Program-made: the position numbers and the translations under genes
NCBI RefSeq assembly: GCF_000011245.1
Contig: NC_004193.1
Location: 2,210,501-2,274,500, forward strand
Reading direction: 5' to 3'
DNA from: Oceanobacillus iheyensis HTE831
GTDB lineage: Bacteria; Bacillota; Bacilli; Bacillales; Amphibacillaceae
DNA: 64,000 nt
Notes under the pieces: generated by a model
What the model saw: the letters and a program-made list of their open reading frames with translations, nothing else
Told to the model about the DNA's origin: nothing
The model's database searches: none
In this document: positions 44,298 to 53,774 of the stretch, piece after piece
Numbering within the stretch: position 1 is the stretch's first letter
How the letters are laid out: each line of letters starts with the position of its first letter

Positions 44298-45584
44298 TTA
44301 TGAAATTGATTCTACTTGAATAAGGAAATACTTTTTCTTCCCGCGACGAACAACAGTGAATTTATTACCCAAATGATCTTTTTCTTCTACATGATAATTC
44401 ATATCCTGCACGCGTTCACCGTTAATATAAATTGCACCATTTTTTACATCTTCTCTTGCTTGTCGTTTTGAAGATGATATTTTCGCATCGACAAGTAAAT
44501 CGATTAAACCAACAGGTTCACGTGTAATAATATGGTTTGGAACATCTTTAAATGCTTGTTCTACCTCTTCCACGTTTAATTGTTTAATATCTCCACTAAA
44601 CAATGCATTTGTAATACGCTTCGCTTGTTCTAATGCAGCTTCATCATGAACGGTTTTTGTCATTTCTTCAGCTAAACGTTTTTGGGCAACGCGCTTTTCT
44701 GGTTGTGTTTCTACTTCTTTTTCCAGTTCAGTTATTTCTTCTACCGATAAGAAGGTAAAATAGCGAATAAAACGAATAACATCACGATCATCCGTATTAA
44801 ACCAAAATTGATAAAATTCGTATGGTGACGTTTTCGATGCATCAAGCCAAATAGCATTGCCAGCTGTTTTACCAAATTTCGTTCCATCTGCTTTTGTGAT
44901 CAGTGGCACTGTTAAACCGAAGACTTCAATATTTTCATCCAGATTTTCTCGTGAACGGCGGATGAGTTCCATACCTGCAGTGATATTCCCCCACTGGTCA
45001 CTTCCACCAATTTGTAATGTACAGTTTTCTTCCTCATAAAGTTTTAAGTAGTCTAATGATTGTAAAATCATATAACTGAATTCTGTAAAAGTAATACCTT
45101 GTTCAATTCTTGCTGATACAGATTCCTTTGCTAACATATAATTTATGCCAAAATGCTTCCCTGCATCACGTAGAAAATCAATTATTGTCATATTTCCTAA
45201 CCAGTCATGATTATTACGTGCTACTACCGTATTTTCGCTTGCATTACTTTCCATATCAACTAACTTTGCAATTTGCTGTTGTAGTTTTGAAGTGAATCCA
45301 TGTACCACTTCTGGAGCATTTAGACTTCTTTCACTTGATCGTCCACTAGGATCTCCAATCATCCCTGTTCCCCCACCAACAAGAGCAATAGGTTTATGGC
45401 CAGCTTGTTGAAATCGTTTTAACATCGTCAACGGAACTAAATGTCCAATATGCAAACTATCTGCTGTTGGGTCAAATCCACAATATAATGTTACTTGATT
45501 ATTTTGTAAATGTTTCTCTAACCTTTCACGGTCAGTTGTTTGATGAATTAAACCTCTGCTTTCTAAATCCTGTAAAATATCCAT
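44298..45584 (-). CDS. tyrS: Tyrosyl-tRNA synthetase
   Basis: Charges tRNA-Tyr. 428 aa class I enzyme. HIGH motif at 45-48 (LHIGHLVP). The KMSKS equivalent reads KFGKT (ADGTKFGKTAGNAIWLD). Tyrosine pocket YCGFDPTADS. C-terminal S4-like RNA-binding domain (about 355-420). ATG after TTTTGGAGTGAG. Controlled by the T-box leader directly upstream. Confidence 0.97.
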   Translation of the reverse strand: MDILQDLESRGLIHQTTDRERLEKHLQNNQVTLYCGFDPTADSLHIGHLVPLTMLKRFQQAGHKPIALVGGGTGMIGDPSGRSSERSLNAPEVVHGFTSKLQQQIAKLVDMESNASENTVVARNNHDWLGNMTIIDFLRDAGKHFGINYMLAKESVSARIEQGITFTEFSYMILQSLDYLKLYEEENCTLQIGGSDQWGNITAGMELIRRSRENLDENIEVFGLTVPLITKADGTKFGKTAGNAIWLDASKTSPYEFYQFWFNTDDRDVIRFIRYFTFLSVEEITELEKEVETQPEKRVAQKRLAEEMTKTVHDEAALEQAKRITNALFSGDIKQLNVEEVEQAFKDVPNHIITREPVGLIDLLVDAKISSSKRQAREDVKNGAIYINGERVQDMNYHVEEKDHLGNKFTVVRRGKKKYFLIQVESIS

Positions 45585-45599
45585 GTAATCTCACTCCAA

Positions 45600-45850
45600 A
45601 ATTTATATTTTTCAAATAAAAAACTCGTCTCCTCCTAAAATGGAAGGGACGAGTTGTATTCGCGGTACCACCCTTGTTGCTGGATTACCAGCCACTTGGA
45701 ATTGTTAACGATGTTTCCACCGATCTCTAAATGAAGAGAATTACTCCAGATTGTAATTCACCAGCAAATATATACTGACTTGCACCACCCGTCAGTTCTC
45801 TTAAAATAGTGATTTGCATAGCTACTTCGATCCTTCTTCGTATTTAAGTT
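45600..45850 (-). promoter_or_regulatory. Tyrosine T-box riboswitch with terminator
   Basis: Minus strand contains the T-box core AGGGTGGTACCGCG (45661-45674). It is followed by a terminator AACTCGTCCCTTCC / GGAGGAGACGAGTTTTTT. Stem I shows AGAGAACTGAC and GGTGCAAGTCAGT. The specifier reads UAC (45753-45755), a tyrosine codon followed by A, in agreement with tyrS. Uncharged tRNA-Tyr should favour read-through. Confidence 0.92.
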
Positions 45851-45867
45851 TATTGTATGATACTATT

Positions 45868-45896
45868 CATAGCATATTGAGAATGTGAATGCAACT
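45868..45896 (-). promoter_or_regulatory. Probable promoter of the tyrS leader
   Basis: -35 TTGCAT, 17-bp spacer, -10 TATGAA on the minus strand, upstream of the T-box stem I. A weaker alternative -10 (TACAAT) lies just downstream. Confidence 0.4.
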
Positions 45897-45931
45897 ATTT
45901 TATAATCTACGCTCCTAAAAAATATGTCATA

Positions 45932-45940
45932 TGCTATAAT
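45932..45940 (+). promoter_or_regulatory. Extended -10 promoter of the class A PBP gene
   Basis: TGCTATAAT, 27 bases before the start codon, with no good -35. Confidence 0.55.
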
Positions 45941-45967
45941 AGTTTAGAGAATTTAGGAGGTCTATAC

Positions 45968-48895
45968 ATGAATATGAAAGAAAAACTACTACGTTTTTGG
46001 GATACATTAAAGCGTTGGTGGCATGAAGGTATCGTCCAACGAACTTCTAGAATTACATATGATGTTATTTGGAATATTATCTTATTTGCCTGCGTTATCA
46101 TGTTCATCGGATTCTTTTTAGTTGGAGGTATCGGATTAGGTTACTTCGCATCTTTAGTAAAAGACGAACCTATTCGTGATAAAGAATCTATGGCGATGGA
46201 TATTTACAATTATTCAGAGACATCTAGTATTTACTTTGCTGGTGAAGTATATGCAGGCGATATACGTTCTGATTTATATCGAGAAGATACTACATTGGAA
46301 GAAGTATCTCCAGTTTTAATCGATGCTGTAATTGCTACTGAGGATGAATATTTTATGGAGCACGAAGGAATTGTTCCTAAAGCGATCTTAAGAGCAATGG
46401 TACAAGAATTTACCAACTCTTCGATTCAAACAGGAGGTAGTACATTAACACAGCAATTAATTAAAAACCAAATACTAACAAATGAAGTTTCGTTTGAAAG
46501 AAAAGCAAAAGAAATATTACTTGCAATGCGGTTAGAACAATTCTTCGAGAAAGATGAAATAATGGAAGCTTATTTGAATATTATTCCGTATGGTCGTAAT
46601 TCTTCTGGTCGTAATATCGCAGGGATTCAAACAGCTTCACAAGGAATATTTGGTGTGAATGCAAATGAACTCTCACTATCACAAGCTGCCTATTTAGCTG
46701 GATTACCACAAAGCCCTTCTGTTTATACACCTTTTTTAAATAGCGGTGAATTAAAAGATGAAGATGGCTTGCAACCCGGAATAAATCGAATGAAGACAGT
46801 TCTACGTCGTATGCATGAAATGAACTACATAACAGATGAAGAACTGAACGAAGCGCTAGAATATGATATTGCACAAGATTTCACCAATGGAAAACCGTCC
46901 ATTATAGATCAATATCCTTACCTTACATTCGAAGTTGAAAAACGTGCAAAAAATATTATTAAAAATGTTCTGATGGAACAAGATGACATCACAAAAGAAG
47001 AGCTGGATGAAGATGAAAATCTCGAAGCAGAGTATGAAGAACTAGCGGAACGCGCTATGCGTATGGATGGTTATGAAATTCATACGACGATCGATAAAGG
47101 AATCTATGATGTGATGCAAGAAGTAGCCCGTAACTATGAAAATTATGGTTACGATCGTACGTTTACGAAAACCAATGATGAGGGCGAATCATATGAAGTA
47201 ACAGAACGAATACAAACCGGTGCAGTAATGATTGAAAATAGCAGCGGTCGCATTATTTCCTTTGTTGGTGGAAGAGGGCATGATGAAGACCATTCGAACA
47301 ACTATGCATTTAATACAGTACGATCAATTGGAAGTACAAGCAAACCAATTCTTGTCTATGGACCTGCTATGGAAGCTGGAGTCGTACAACCAGGGACACC
47401 GATTGCAGACTATCCTAGAACATTTGGAAATTGGACCCCCAAAAACTATGGTGGCGGAAATTATGGTATGATATCCGCTCGTAAAGCATTGGAAAGTTCC
47501 TACAACATACCGGCTGTCGATACGTATATGAGAATAGTTAATGAGGATCCAGCTGCAAATTATTTGGAAAAAATGGGAGTTACTTCGCTAACAGAAGGTG
47601 ATCACTATAATCTTTCTTTCGCTTTGGGTGCAACGGATTATGGTATTAGTGTAGAAGAAACGGTAAACGCATATAGTACGATTGGTAATGGCGGCAAATT
47701 TTCAGATGGGTATATGATTGAAAAAATTATGAATCCTGACGGGGAGGTCATCTATGAACATGAATCCGAACCAGTGGACATATTTAGTCCGCAGACAAAT
47801 TATTTAACACTTGATATGATGCGAGGCGTAGTTTCAAGCGGTACTGCCGGTTATTTAAATTCCCAGTTAAATAATACAAGTGTCGATTGGGCTGGAAAAA
47901 CAGGTACCTCCCAAAACTATCATGATGCTTGGTTTATGGGTACCAATCCAAATATTACACTGGGGACGTGGATTGGATACGATACTCCGTATTCGATTAA
48001 TGCACAGAATCATCCCCTTTCTTATAGCCATAGAAACTTGCAGCTCTGGGCAAAACTGATTAATGCAGCCGCAAATGAAAATCCGGAGTTAGTTACACCT
48101 ACTGATCGCTTTGAACGTCCTGGCGGAATCGTCGAACGTAGTTATTGTGCAGTTTCAGGTATGCTTCCATCAGAACTTTGTGAGCAGGCAGGGTTAGTGA
48201 AAACTGATTTATTCAATGAGAAATTTGCTCCATCGGAAGAAGACGATAGCTTAATTTCTGGTAGTTACGTTGTAGTAAACGGAAAATCGGTAAAGGCTGG
48301 TTCAAATACACCTTCTGAATTTGTAGAAGGAGATGGATTAATGTTCAATCCCGAATGGTTGGAACGTAAAGGCTATAATAATCTCAATGATATTAGTCAA
48401 CTCTATCCAAGAACAGAAAGAGATAAATGGGAAAAAATTGCTGCTCCAAGTGGTTCTGTAGGCTCGTCTATCGAAGACGATGGTAAGGCTCCCGCAAGTC
48501 CAACTTCCTTGAAGAAATCAGGAAGTAATTTGACCTGGAACTCATCTTCTAGTAATGATGTAGTCGGTTATCGTGTTTATCGCTCTAGTGAACCAGGTGG
48601 TAACTTCAAAAAAATCGGTAGTACAACTTCTACAAGTTATGAAATCGGAAATGATAACGGAGTATATATTGTACGTGCAGTCGATTATTTTGGTAAAGAA
48701 TCCGATAATTCCAGTGAAGTTATTGTTGGTGAGACATCAGATAAAGAAGAAGAGACTCCTGATAACGAAACAAATGAGGAGTCAGAGAATGACTCAGAGG
48801 AAGACTCCAATAGCAATGATGAGAATCAAGAAGAAAATTCTGAGGAAGAAACTGATGAAAATAATAACGAAGAATCAAGCTCTGATGAAGAATAA
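45968..48895 (+). CDS. Class A penicillin-binding protein with FN3 domain and acidic tail
   Basis: Bifunctional peptidoglycan glycosyltransferase/transpeptidase of 975 aa. Cytoplasmic N-terminus, membrane anchor (about 35-62), GT51 domain with catalytic Glu in ATEDEYFMEHEG (about 118) and QTGGSTLTQQLIKNQ. Transpeptidase domain: SxxK at S456-K459 (GSTSKPI), SYN (SSYNIPA), and KTGTS at 644-648. A fibronectin type III-like domain follows (about 840-920) and then a 55-residue Glu/Asp/Asn/Ser tail. AGGAGG is seven bases before the ATG. PBP1A/PBP4-like; the acidic exported tail suits a salt-tolerant organism. Confidence 0.93.
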   Translation: MNMKEKLLRFWDTLKRWWHEGIVQRTSRITYDVIWNIILFACVIMFIGFFLVGGIGLGYFASLVKDEPIRDKESMAMDIYNYSETSSIYFAGEVYAGDIRSDLYREDTTLEEVSPVLIDAVIATEDEYFMEHEGIVPKAILRAMVQEFTNSSIQTGGSTLTQQLIKNQILTNEVSFERKAKEILLAMRLEQFFEKDEIMEAYLNIIPYGRNSSGRNIAGIQTASQGIFGVNANELSLSQAAYLAGLPQSPSVYTPFLNSGELKDEDGLQPGINRMKTVLRRMHEMNYITDEELNEALEYDIAQDFTNGKPSIIDQYPYLTFEVEKRAKNIIKNVLMEQDDITKEELDEDENLEAEYEELAERAMRMDGYEIHTTIDKGIYDVMQEVARNYENYGYDRTFTKTNDEGESYEVTERIQTGAVMIENSSGRIISFVGGRGHDEDHSNNYAFNTVRSIGSTSKPILVYGPAMEAGVVQPGTPIADYPRTFGNWTPKNYGGGNYGMISARKALESSYNIPAVDTYMRIVNEDPAANYLEKMGVTSLTEGDHYNLSFALGATDYGISVEETVNAYSTIGNGGKFSDGYMIEKIMNPDGEVIYEHESEPVDIFSPQTNYLTLDMMRGVVSSGTAGYLNSQLNNTSVDWAGKTGTSQNYHDAWFMGTNPNITLGTWIGYDTPYSINAQNHPLSYSHRNLQLWAKLINAAANENPELVTPTDRFERPGGIVERSYCAVSGMLPSELCEQAGLVKTDLFNEKFAPSEEDDSLISGSYVVVNGKSVKAGSNTPSEFVEGDGLMFNPEWLERKGYNNLNDISQLYPRTERDKWEKIAAPSGSVGSSIEDDGKAPASPTSLKKSGSNLTWNSSSSNDVVGYRVYRSSEPGGNFKKIGSTTSTSYEIGNDNGVYIVRAVDYFGKESDNSSEVIVGETSDKEEETPDNETNEESENDSEEDSNSNDENQEENSEEETDENNNEESSSDEE

Positions 48896-48922
48896 TACTA
48901 TCTTTTGTTAAGAAGATAAGAA

Positions 48923-48968
48923 ATACCCTCTAATTACCGTTTCAATCTAATTAGAGGGTGTTTTTTGT
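48923..48968 (+). terminator. Terminator after the PBP gene
   Basis: Perfect 12-bp stem ACCCTCTAATTA / TAATTAGAGGGT followed by GTTTTTTG. The convergent VOC gene ends inside the stem. Confidence 0.88.
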
Positions 48969-49417
48969 TTAAAGCTAATTATTATCAACATATCTTGCTC
49001 ATCAAATTCCCACATATCCCCGTAAGCAACTTCCCATAAATGTCCATCTGGATCTTGAAAATAACCGCTATATCCTCCCCATTCAACTTTTTCAGGTAGC
49101 TTTAGGATTGTTGCTTCCGCATTTTTTGCCAACATAAATATCTCATCTACTTCTTGTTTTGATTTCGCATTATACGCTAATGTTACTCCACTAAAGGCTG
49201 ATTTTTCTATTGATGGTGGGTTTTGTTTATAAATATCTTCAGCTAATAAATTCATCGGGTAAAGGGAAATTTTTGAACCGTTATTATTAAAAAATACAAC
49301 GTCTGGATCTTCAGGATCCCCGTATATTTTCACATCAAATCCTAATCCTTCCCGATAAAAATTATAGCTTTTTACAATATCACGAACACCCAAAGTAACT
49401 AAATTTAATCGATTCAT
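48947..49417 (-). CDS. VOC/glyoxalase-fold protein
   Basis: 156-aa vicinal-oxygen-chelate protein with two beta-alpha-beta-beta-beta modules (LVTLGVRDIVKSYNFYREGLGF; GYSGYFQDPDGHLWEVAYGD). The usual PDGH-E C-terminal motif is present. Substrate unknown; the family includes dioxygenases, fosfomycin resistance enzymes and glyoxalases. The ATG seven bases after AAGGAG is preferred over one a single base away. Faces acuA divergently, the place where acsA stands in B. subtilis. Confidence 0.82.
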   Translation of the reverse strand: MNRLNLVTLGVRDIVKSYNFYREGLGFDVKIYGDPEDPDVVFFNNNGSKISLYPMNLLAEDIYKQNPPSIEKSAFSGVTLAYNAKSKQEVDEIFMLAKNAEATILKLPEKVEWGGYSGYFQDPDGHLWEVAYGDMWEFDEQDMLIIISFKQKTPSN

Positions 49418-49551
49418 AGTCATACTCCTTAATGTTTGATGTCCTTAATGTACTATTTTTTTATATAAATTTCAAAAAATACTAAAAACAGTTTTGGGTT
49501 TCCTGTATAATAGAAATTGAAATATTATGTATTACTACAGGTGGTGAATTA

Positions 49552-50205
49552 ATGGAACATACAAAGAAACACCATTCTATCTCCTATTCAACGAATCTTG
49601 GAGAAATTACTATTGAAGGACCTATTCCGCGTAAAGAACTAGAAAAATATGAATTTCATTCTGAACTCACAGCTTTTCGTCCCGCTCCCAAACAATTTGA
49701 TGCTTTATTGGATATTGCTGAATTCCCTGAAGGAAGAATTATTATTGTGCGAACAGAAGATACCATAATTGGATATGTAACCTACCTTCATCCTGATCCA
49801 TTAGAAAGATGGTCTGCTTTTAAAATGCAAGACCTTATTGAATTAGGAGCCATTGAAATTATCCCCTCATATCGCGGTGCAAGAGTAGCATCTAACTTAT
49901 TAAAAATATCCATGATGGATGAATATATGGAAAATTACATTGTTATATCAACAGAGTATTATTGGCATTGGGATTTGGATGGTACAAAGTTAAGTATATG
50001 GGAATATCGTAAAGTGATGGAAAAAATGATGGCTGCAGGAGGTCTATTACCAGCACCAACTGATGATCCAGAAATTATTTCCCACCCTGCAAACTGCTTA
50101 ATGGTACGAATAGGTAAAAATGTTAGCCAGAAATCAATTGAACAGTTTGATGAATTACGTTTTTTAGGAAGATCAAAATACAGAAATATGAGAGAAGGTC
50201 TTTAA
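49552..50205 (+). CDS. acuA: Protein acetyltransferase AcuA
   Basis: GNAT-fold acetyltransferase that in B. subtilis inactivates acetyl-CoA synthetase by acetylating its catalytic lysine. 217 aa. The acetyl-CoA loop region is AIEIIPSYRGARVASNLLKISMMD. CAGGTGGTG before the ATG. First gene of acuABC; one base separates it from acuB. Confidence 0.93.
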   Translation: MEHTKKHHSISYSTNLGEITIEGPIPRKELEKYEFHSELTAFRPAPKQFDALLDIAEFPEGRIIIVRTEDTIIGYVTYLHPDPLERWSAFKMQDLIELGAIEIIPSYRGARVASNLLKISMMDEYMENYIVISTEYYWHWDLDGTKLSIWEYRKVMEKMMAAGGLLPAPTDDPEIISHPANCLMVRIGKNVSQKSIEQFDELRFLGRSKYRNMREGL

Positions 50206-50206
50206 C

Positions 50207-50854
50207 ATGTTAGTTGAAGAAATTATGAAAACGGAGGTTATCACGCTTCCGCCAAAAGCAACCATTAACGATGCCCTGCAATTATTACAACTGCATAAGA
50301 TTCGCCATATACCAATTGTAAATGATGATTTTCAAGTAATTGGAATTGTTTCTGATCGTGATGTACGAGATGCTAGTCCATCTACTTTTTTTGAGCAACC
50401 AGATATCGGTATATTAAATAATACCATTGATTCAATTATGACCAAGCAAGTTATTACAATACATCCGATGGATTTTGTAGAAGAAATCGCAGCTATTTTT
50501 TATGATAGAGAAATTGCTTGCTTACCAGTCGTTAGTAACAACAGACTTATTGGAATTGTAACGGAAAAAGATATGTTATATACATTAATTCAACTAACTG
50601 GGACACATGTCCAAAGCTCTCTTGTTGAAGTAAAAGTACCAGATCAACCAGGGATTCTACCTGAGGTTGCAGCTATTTTTGGTAAACGAAAAATTAATAT
50701 TGTATCCGTTCTCATTTACCCTTATAAAGATCCAGATTATAAAATATTGGTATTTCGTGTAAAAACATTAAATCCCATGCCGATCATACAAGACTTACGA
50801 GAAGCTGGATATCCATTATTGTGGCCAAATAATATTGCGGAGCCGAAACGATGA
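50207..50854 (+). CDS. acuB: AcuB, CBS-ACT domain protein
   Basis: 215 aa. Two CBS motifs (about 5-55: TLPPKATINDALQLLQLHKIRHIPIV; and 75-130: FVEEIAAIFYDREIACLPVV) followed by an ACT domain (about 140-210: SSLVEVKVPDQPGILPEVAAIF). Likely an adenylate or amino acid sensor in acetoin/acetate metabolism; exact role unproven even in B. subtilis. Overlaps acuC by four bases (ATGA). Confidence 0.93.
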   Translation: MLVEEIMKTEVITLPPKATINDALQLLQLHKIRHIPIVNDDFQVIGIVSDRDVRDASPSTFFEQPDIGILNNTIDSIMTKQVITIHPMDFVEEIAAIFYDREIACLPVVSNNRLIGIVTEKDMLYTLIQLTGTHVQSSLVEVKVPDQPGILPEVAAIFGKRKINIVSVLIYPYKDPDYKILVFRVKTLNPMPIIQDLREAGYPLLWPNNIAEPKR

Positions 50855-52038
50855 CTGGTACTTCAGGTTTTGTATATTCAGCCGATTATTTGAAATACCA
50901 CTTTCACGAAAACCATCCATTTAATCAAAAAAGAGTGCTTTTAACGAAAGAGTTATTGGAAGCTCATCAAGTATTAAGTAATCATGATTTAATATCTCCT
51001 CGATTGGCCACTGAGGAAGAATTATTATTATTTCATCATCCTAACTATATGGAAACAGTCAAACGAGCTGGAAGTGGAGAAATTACAGAAGAAAGTGCTT
51101 TAGAGTATGGAATAGGAACAGAGGACACCCCTGCTTTTTTTCAAATGCATGAGGCAGCTAGCTATTTAGTAGGCGGTACATTAGCAGCAGTTGATGCTGT
51201 ATTAAATAATAATTATACACATGCATTAAACCTAGGAGGGGGACTGCATCATGGTTTTAGAAGTCGTGCCTCCGGATTTTGTATATATAATGATAGCGCA
51301 GTAGCTATAAAATATATTCGCAAACATACCAATTTTAAAGTTCTTTATGTTGACACAGACGCACATCATGGGGACGGGGTTCAATCTGCATTTTATGATG
51401 ATCCAAATGTATGTACTTTCTCCATCCATGAAACTGGTAGATATTTATTTCCCGGAACAGGTAATATAAACGAACGCGGTATTAAAGAAGGCCATGGTTA
51501 TACCTTTAATTTACCGATTGATGCGTTCACGCAGGATGAATCATTTTTAGCATTATATGAAACCGCATTCAAAGAAATTGCTGCTTTTTTTAAACCAGAT
51601 ATTATTGTTACTCAAAATGGAGTAGACGCTCATTGCTTGGATCCACTCACTCATTTATGTGGAACGATGCGTATATTTGAAGAGATTCCTCGAATCGCCC
51701 ATGAACTTGCTCATGAATATTGTGACGGTAAATGGATTGCTATAGGTGGTGGCGGCTATGATATGTGGAGAGTAATCCCTAGAGCCTGGGGACAAATATG
51801 GAATGTAATGAAAAACAATAAAGTTAGTTATGGTGAATTGCCTACAACATGGTTAGAAAAATGGCAAGAGCAATCATCCGTTGAACTACCCCACTTATGG
51901 CAAGATCTTGAGGATATTCAACCATATATTCCTAGGAAGGATGAAATTACAGAGAAAAATTATCAGTTACTACAAAGTCTATTAAAATATACAAAACCGA
52001 TAAATTATTCAAATAATTTATCGGCAAAGCAAAAGTAA
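50851..52038 (+). CDS. acuC: Acetoin utilisation deacetylase AcuC
   Basis: Class I/II histone-deacetylase-type zinc enzyme that reactivates acetylated acetyl-CoA synthetase. 395 aa. Catalytic His pair in GGGLHHGF, zinc ligands in DTDAHHGDG and the Asp of QNGVDAHCLDPLTHL, and GGGGYDM for the transition-state Tyr. Translationally coupled to acuB. Followed by a strong terminator. Confidence 0.95.
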   Translation: MTGTSGFVYSADYLKYHFHENHPFNQKRVLLTKELLEAHQVLSNHDLISPRLATEEELLLFHHPNYMETVKRAGSGEITEESALEYGIGTEDTPAFFQMHEAASYLVGGTLAAVDAVLNNNYTHALNLGGGLHHGFRSRASGFCIYNDSAVAIKYIRKHTNFKVLYVDTDAHHGDGVQSAFYDDPNVCTFSIHETGRYLFPGTGNINERGIKEGHGYTFNLPIDAFTQDESFLALYETAFKEIAAFFKPDIIVTQNGVDAHCLDPLTHLCGTMRIFEEIPRIAHELAHEYCDGKWIAIGGGGYDMWRVIPRAWGQIWNVMKNNKVSYGELPTTWLEKWQEQSSVELPHLWQDLEDIQPYIPRKDEITEKNYQLLQSLLKYTKPINYSNNLSAKQK

Positions 52039-52053
52039 AATTAGTTCACAATT

Positions 52054-52079
52054 AAAGGGGGGCATGCTCTCCCCCCTTT
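52054..52079 (+). terminator. Terminator after acuC
   Basis: Stem AAAGGGGGG / CCCCCCTTT with an eight-base loop, followed by CTGTTTGTG; short T tract. Confidence 0.7.
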
Positions 52080-52168
52080 CTGTTTGTGAGAAAACAAGAT
52101 ATCTACGAGCCGTCTATCTTTACTCTATCTTTTTTTCTATTAACTGATTCTCCTTCGACTATAATTTT

Positions 52169-52924
52169 TCAATCATTATCTAATATTATAATTTCCACAC
52201 GCCTATTCTTACTCATATTAGCCTCATTCGAATTTGGTTCTAACGGGACGGTATCAGCATATCCAACTGTTGAAAACCTTGACATATGAAGCGATTCAGC
52301 TTCTATAAAGTAACGAACAACGCTACTGGCTCTTGCACCGGATAATTCCCAGTTAGAAGGGTATCGATAATTAGATATTGGTCTAGAATCGGTATGACCT
52401 TCAACGTTTACTTGATTATCTAATTCACTTAACAAGGTACCAATATGATTTAGAAAAGGTCCTGCTTCCTCTAATATTTCAGCTTCTCCTGACTCAAATA
52501 ATATTTTTTCTTGTAAGACAAGAACAACTCCACGCTCATTTCTGTTCGCAGTAATAACATCTTTAAGATTATTTTCTTCTAAGTATTGCGACACATTCAT
52601 CATTAGTTCATCAAGTTCATCCGTACTTTTTTCTTCTTCTTCATTAGCGAGATATATTGGTTCAATTTCATCGATTTTACCGTCCTCACTATTTTCACCA
52701 GTACTTTCTGTCGGATTCTCCAAAGGTACAGCTGAAGGCAAGAAATCTAGTATCATACGGTTTTGAAAGGATTCTGTTACTTGATCGAACTTGGTTTGAT
52801 CAATTTGCGACATAGAAAATAATAAGATAAAGAATACTAGAATGAGTGTTATCATATCAGAATATGTGACCATCCACTTTGGAGCACCTTTTTTCGACTG
52901 ATGCCTTATAGATCTACGCTTCAT
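52169..52924 (-). CDS. motS: Flagellar stator protein MotS
   Basis: MotB-family subunit, the sodium-type stator partner in Bacillus. 251 aa. Single helix with the ion-binding Asp23 (MVTYSDMITLILVFFILLFS). A plug/linker is rich in Glu, Asp and Ser. The C-terminal OmpA peptidoglycan-binding domain (about 135-245) contains VEGHTDSRPISN and NWELSGARASSVVRYFIE. Overlaps motP by 11 bases. Sodium coupling is inferred from MotS similarity and the ccpA-motP-motS synteny. Confidence 0.92.
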   Translation of the reverse strand: MKRRSIRHQSKKGAPKWMVTYSDMITLILVFFILLFSMSQIDQTKFDQVTESFQNRMILDFLPSAVPLENPTESTGENSEDGKIDEIEPIYLANEEEEKSTDELDELMMNVSQYLEENNLKDVITANRNERGVVLVLQEKILFESGEAEILEEAGPFLNHIGTLLSELDNQVNVEGHTDSRPISNYRYPSNWELSGARASSVVRYFIEAESLHMSRFSTVGYADTVPLEPNSNEANMSKNRRVEIIILDND

Positions 52925-53741
52925 TTAACTTTTCTCCAGCGTAGGACTTTTCATTTATTTTATTTTTCTCTGTTTGTATATCCTCTTCAGTTAAAAAAGC
53001 ACTGAGCTTTTCTTCTAAAATTCGTGAATTTTGGCCTGACTGTACTCCAATTATACCCTCAATAATTATCTGTCTTATAAATACTTCTTCTTCCGTCTTA
53101 GACTCAAGTTTTCCAGCCATTGGAGTGAAAAATAGATTAGCTAAGACAGTGCCATACAAGGTAGTCAATAATGCTACCGCCATGCTGGGACCTAACGATG
53201 CAGGCTCAGCTAACTTATTCAGCATAAGCACTAAACCTATAAGGGTACCAATCATCCCCCATGCAGGAGCATATTCCGCTGCTTTCTCAATTAACTGACG
53301 TCCTTTGTAGTGCCGATCTTCCATGGCAGTAATTTCTGCCGTTAATATATCTGTAATTACTTCAGGCTCTACACCATCTACCGCTAACATCATACCCTTA
53401 CGAATAAATGGATCTTCTACTTCATCCAATTCATTTTCTAAGGCAAGAATTCCTTCTCTTCTAGCACGATCTGATAAATGAATAAATAATTGAATTAGTT
53501 GAGGAATGGACCGTTGGCTTTTGTGAAATGCTTCCTTTAATACTCTTTTTGTCAGTCGAATTTGTTCCATTTTAAACGTTATCAGCATGGATGCAGTTAA
53601 TCCGCCTATCACGATAAATATAGATGAAATATCTGCAAATGATGATATTCCTTCAGAACCACTGTTAGACATAATTGCTACCATTATCATTGTAAATCCA
53701 AGTGTAATACCAAGTGGAGTTAATAAATCACGTTTTGTCAT
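52914..53741 (-). CDS. motP: Flagellar stator protein MotP
   Basis: MotA-family subunit with four membrane segments (about 8-25, 32-52, 148-170, 182-202) and a cytoplasmic loop carrying charged residues for FliG contact. 275 aa. The Pro region AWGMIGTLIGLVLMLN is typical. Coupled to motS. Separated from ccpA by a large stem-loop, as in B. subtilis. Confidence 0.93.
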   Translation of the reverse strand: MTKRDLLTPLGITLGFTMIMVAIMSNSGSEGISSFADISSIFIVIGGLTASMLITFKMEQIRLTKRVLKEAFHKSQRSIPQLIQLFIHLSDRARREGILALENELDEVEDPFIRKGMMLAVDGVEPEVITDILTAEITAMEDRHYKGRQLIEKAAEYAPAWGMIGTLIGLVLMLNKLAEPASLGPSMAVALLTTLYGTVLANLFFTPMAGKLESKTEEEVFIRQIIIEGIIGVQSGQNSRILEEKLSAFLTEEDIQTEKNKINEKSYAGEKLNEA

Positions 53742-53774
53742 CTAATCATTCTCCCATAGCTTTTCTGACATAAG

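Noticed and set aside
46581-46874. 97-aa minus-strand frame inside the PBP gene
   Set aside because: It is antisense to the conserved glycosyltransferase domain with no start signals.
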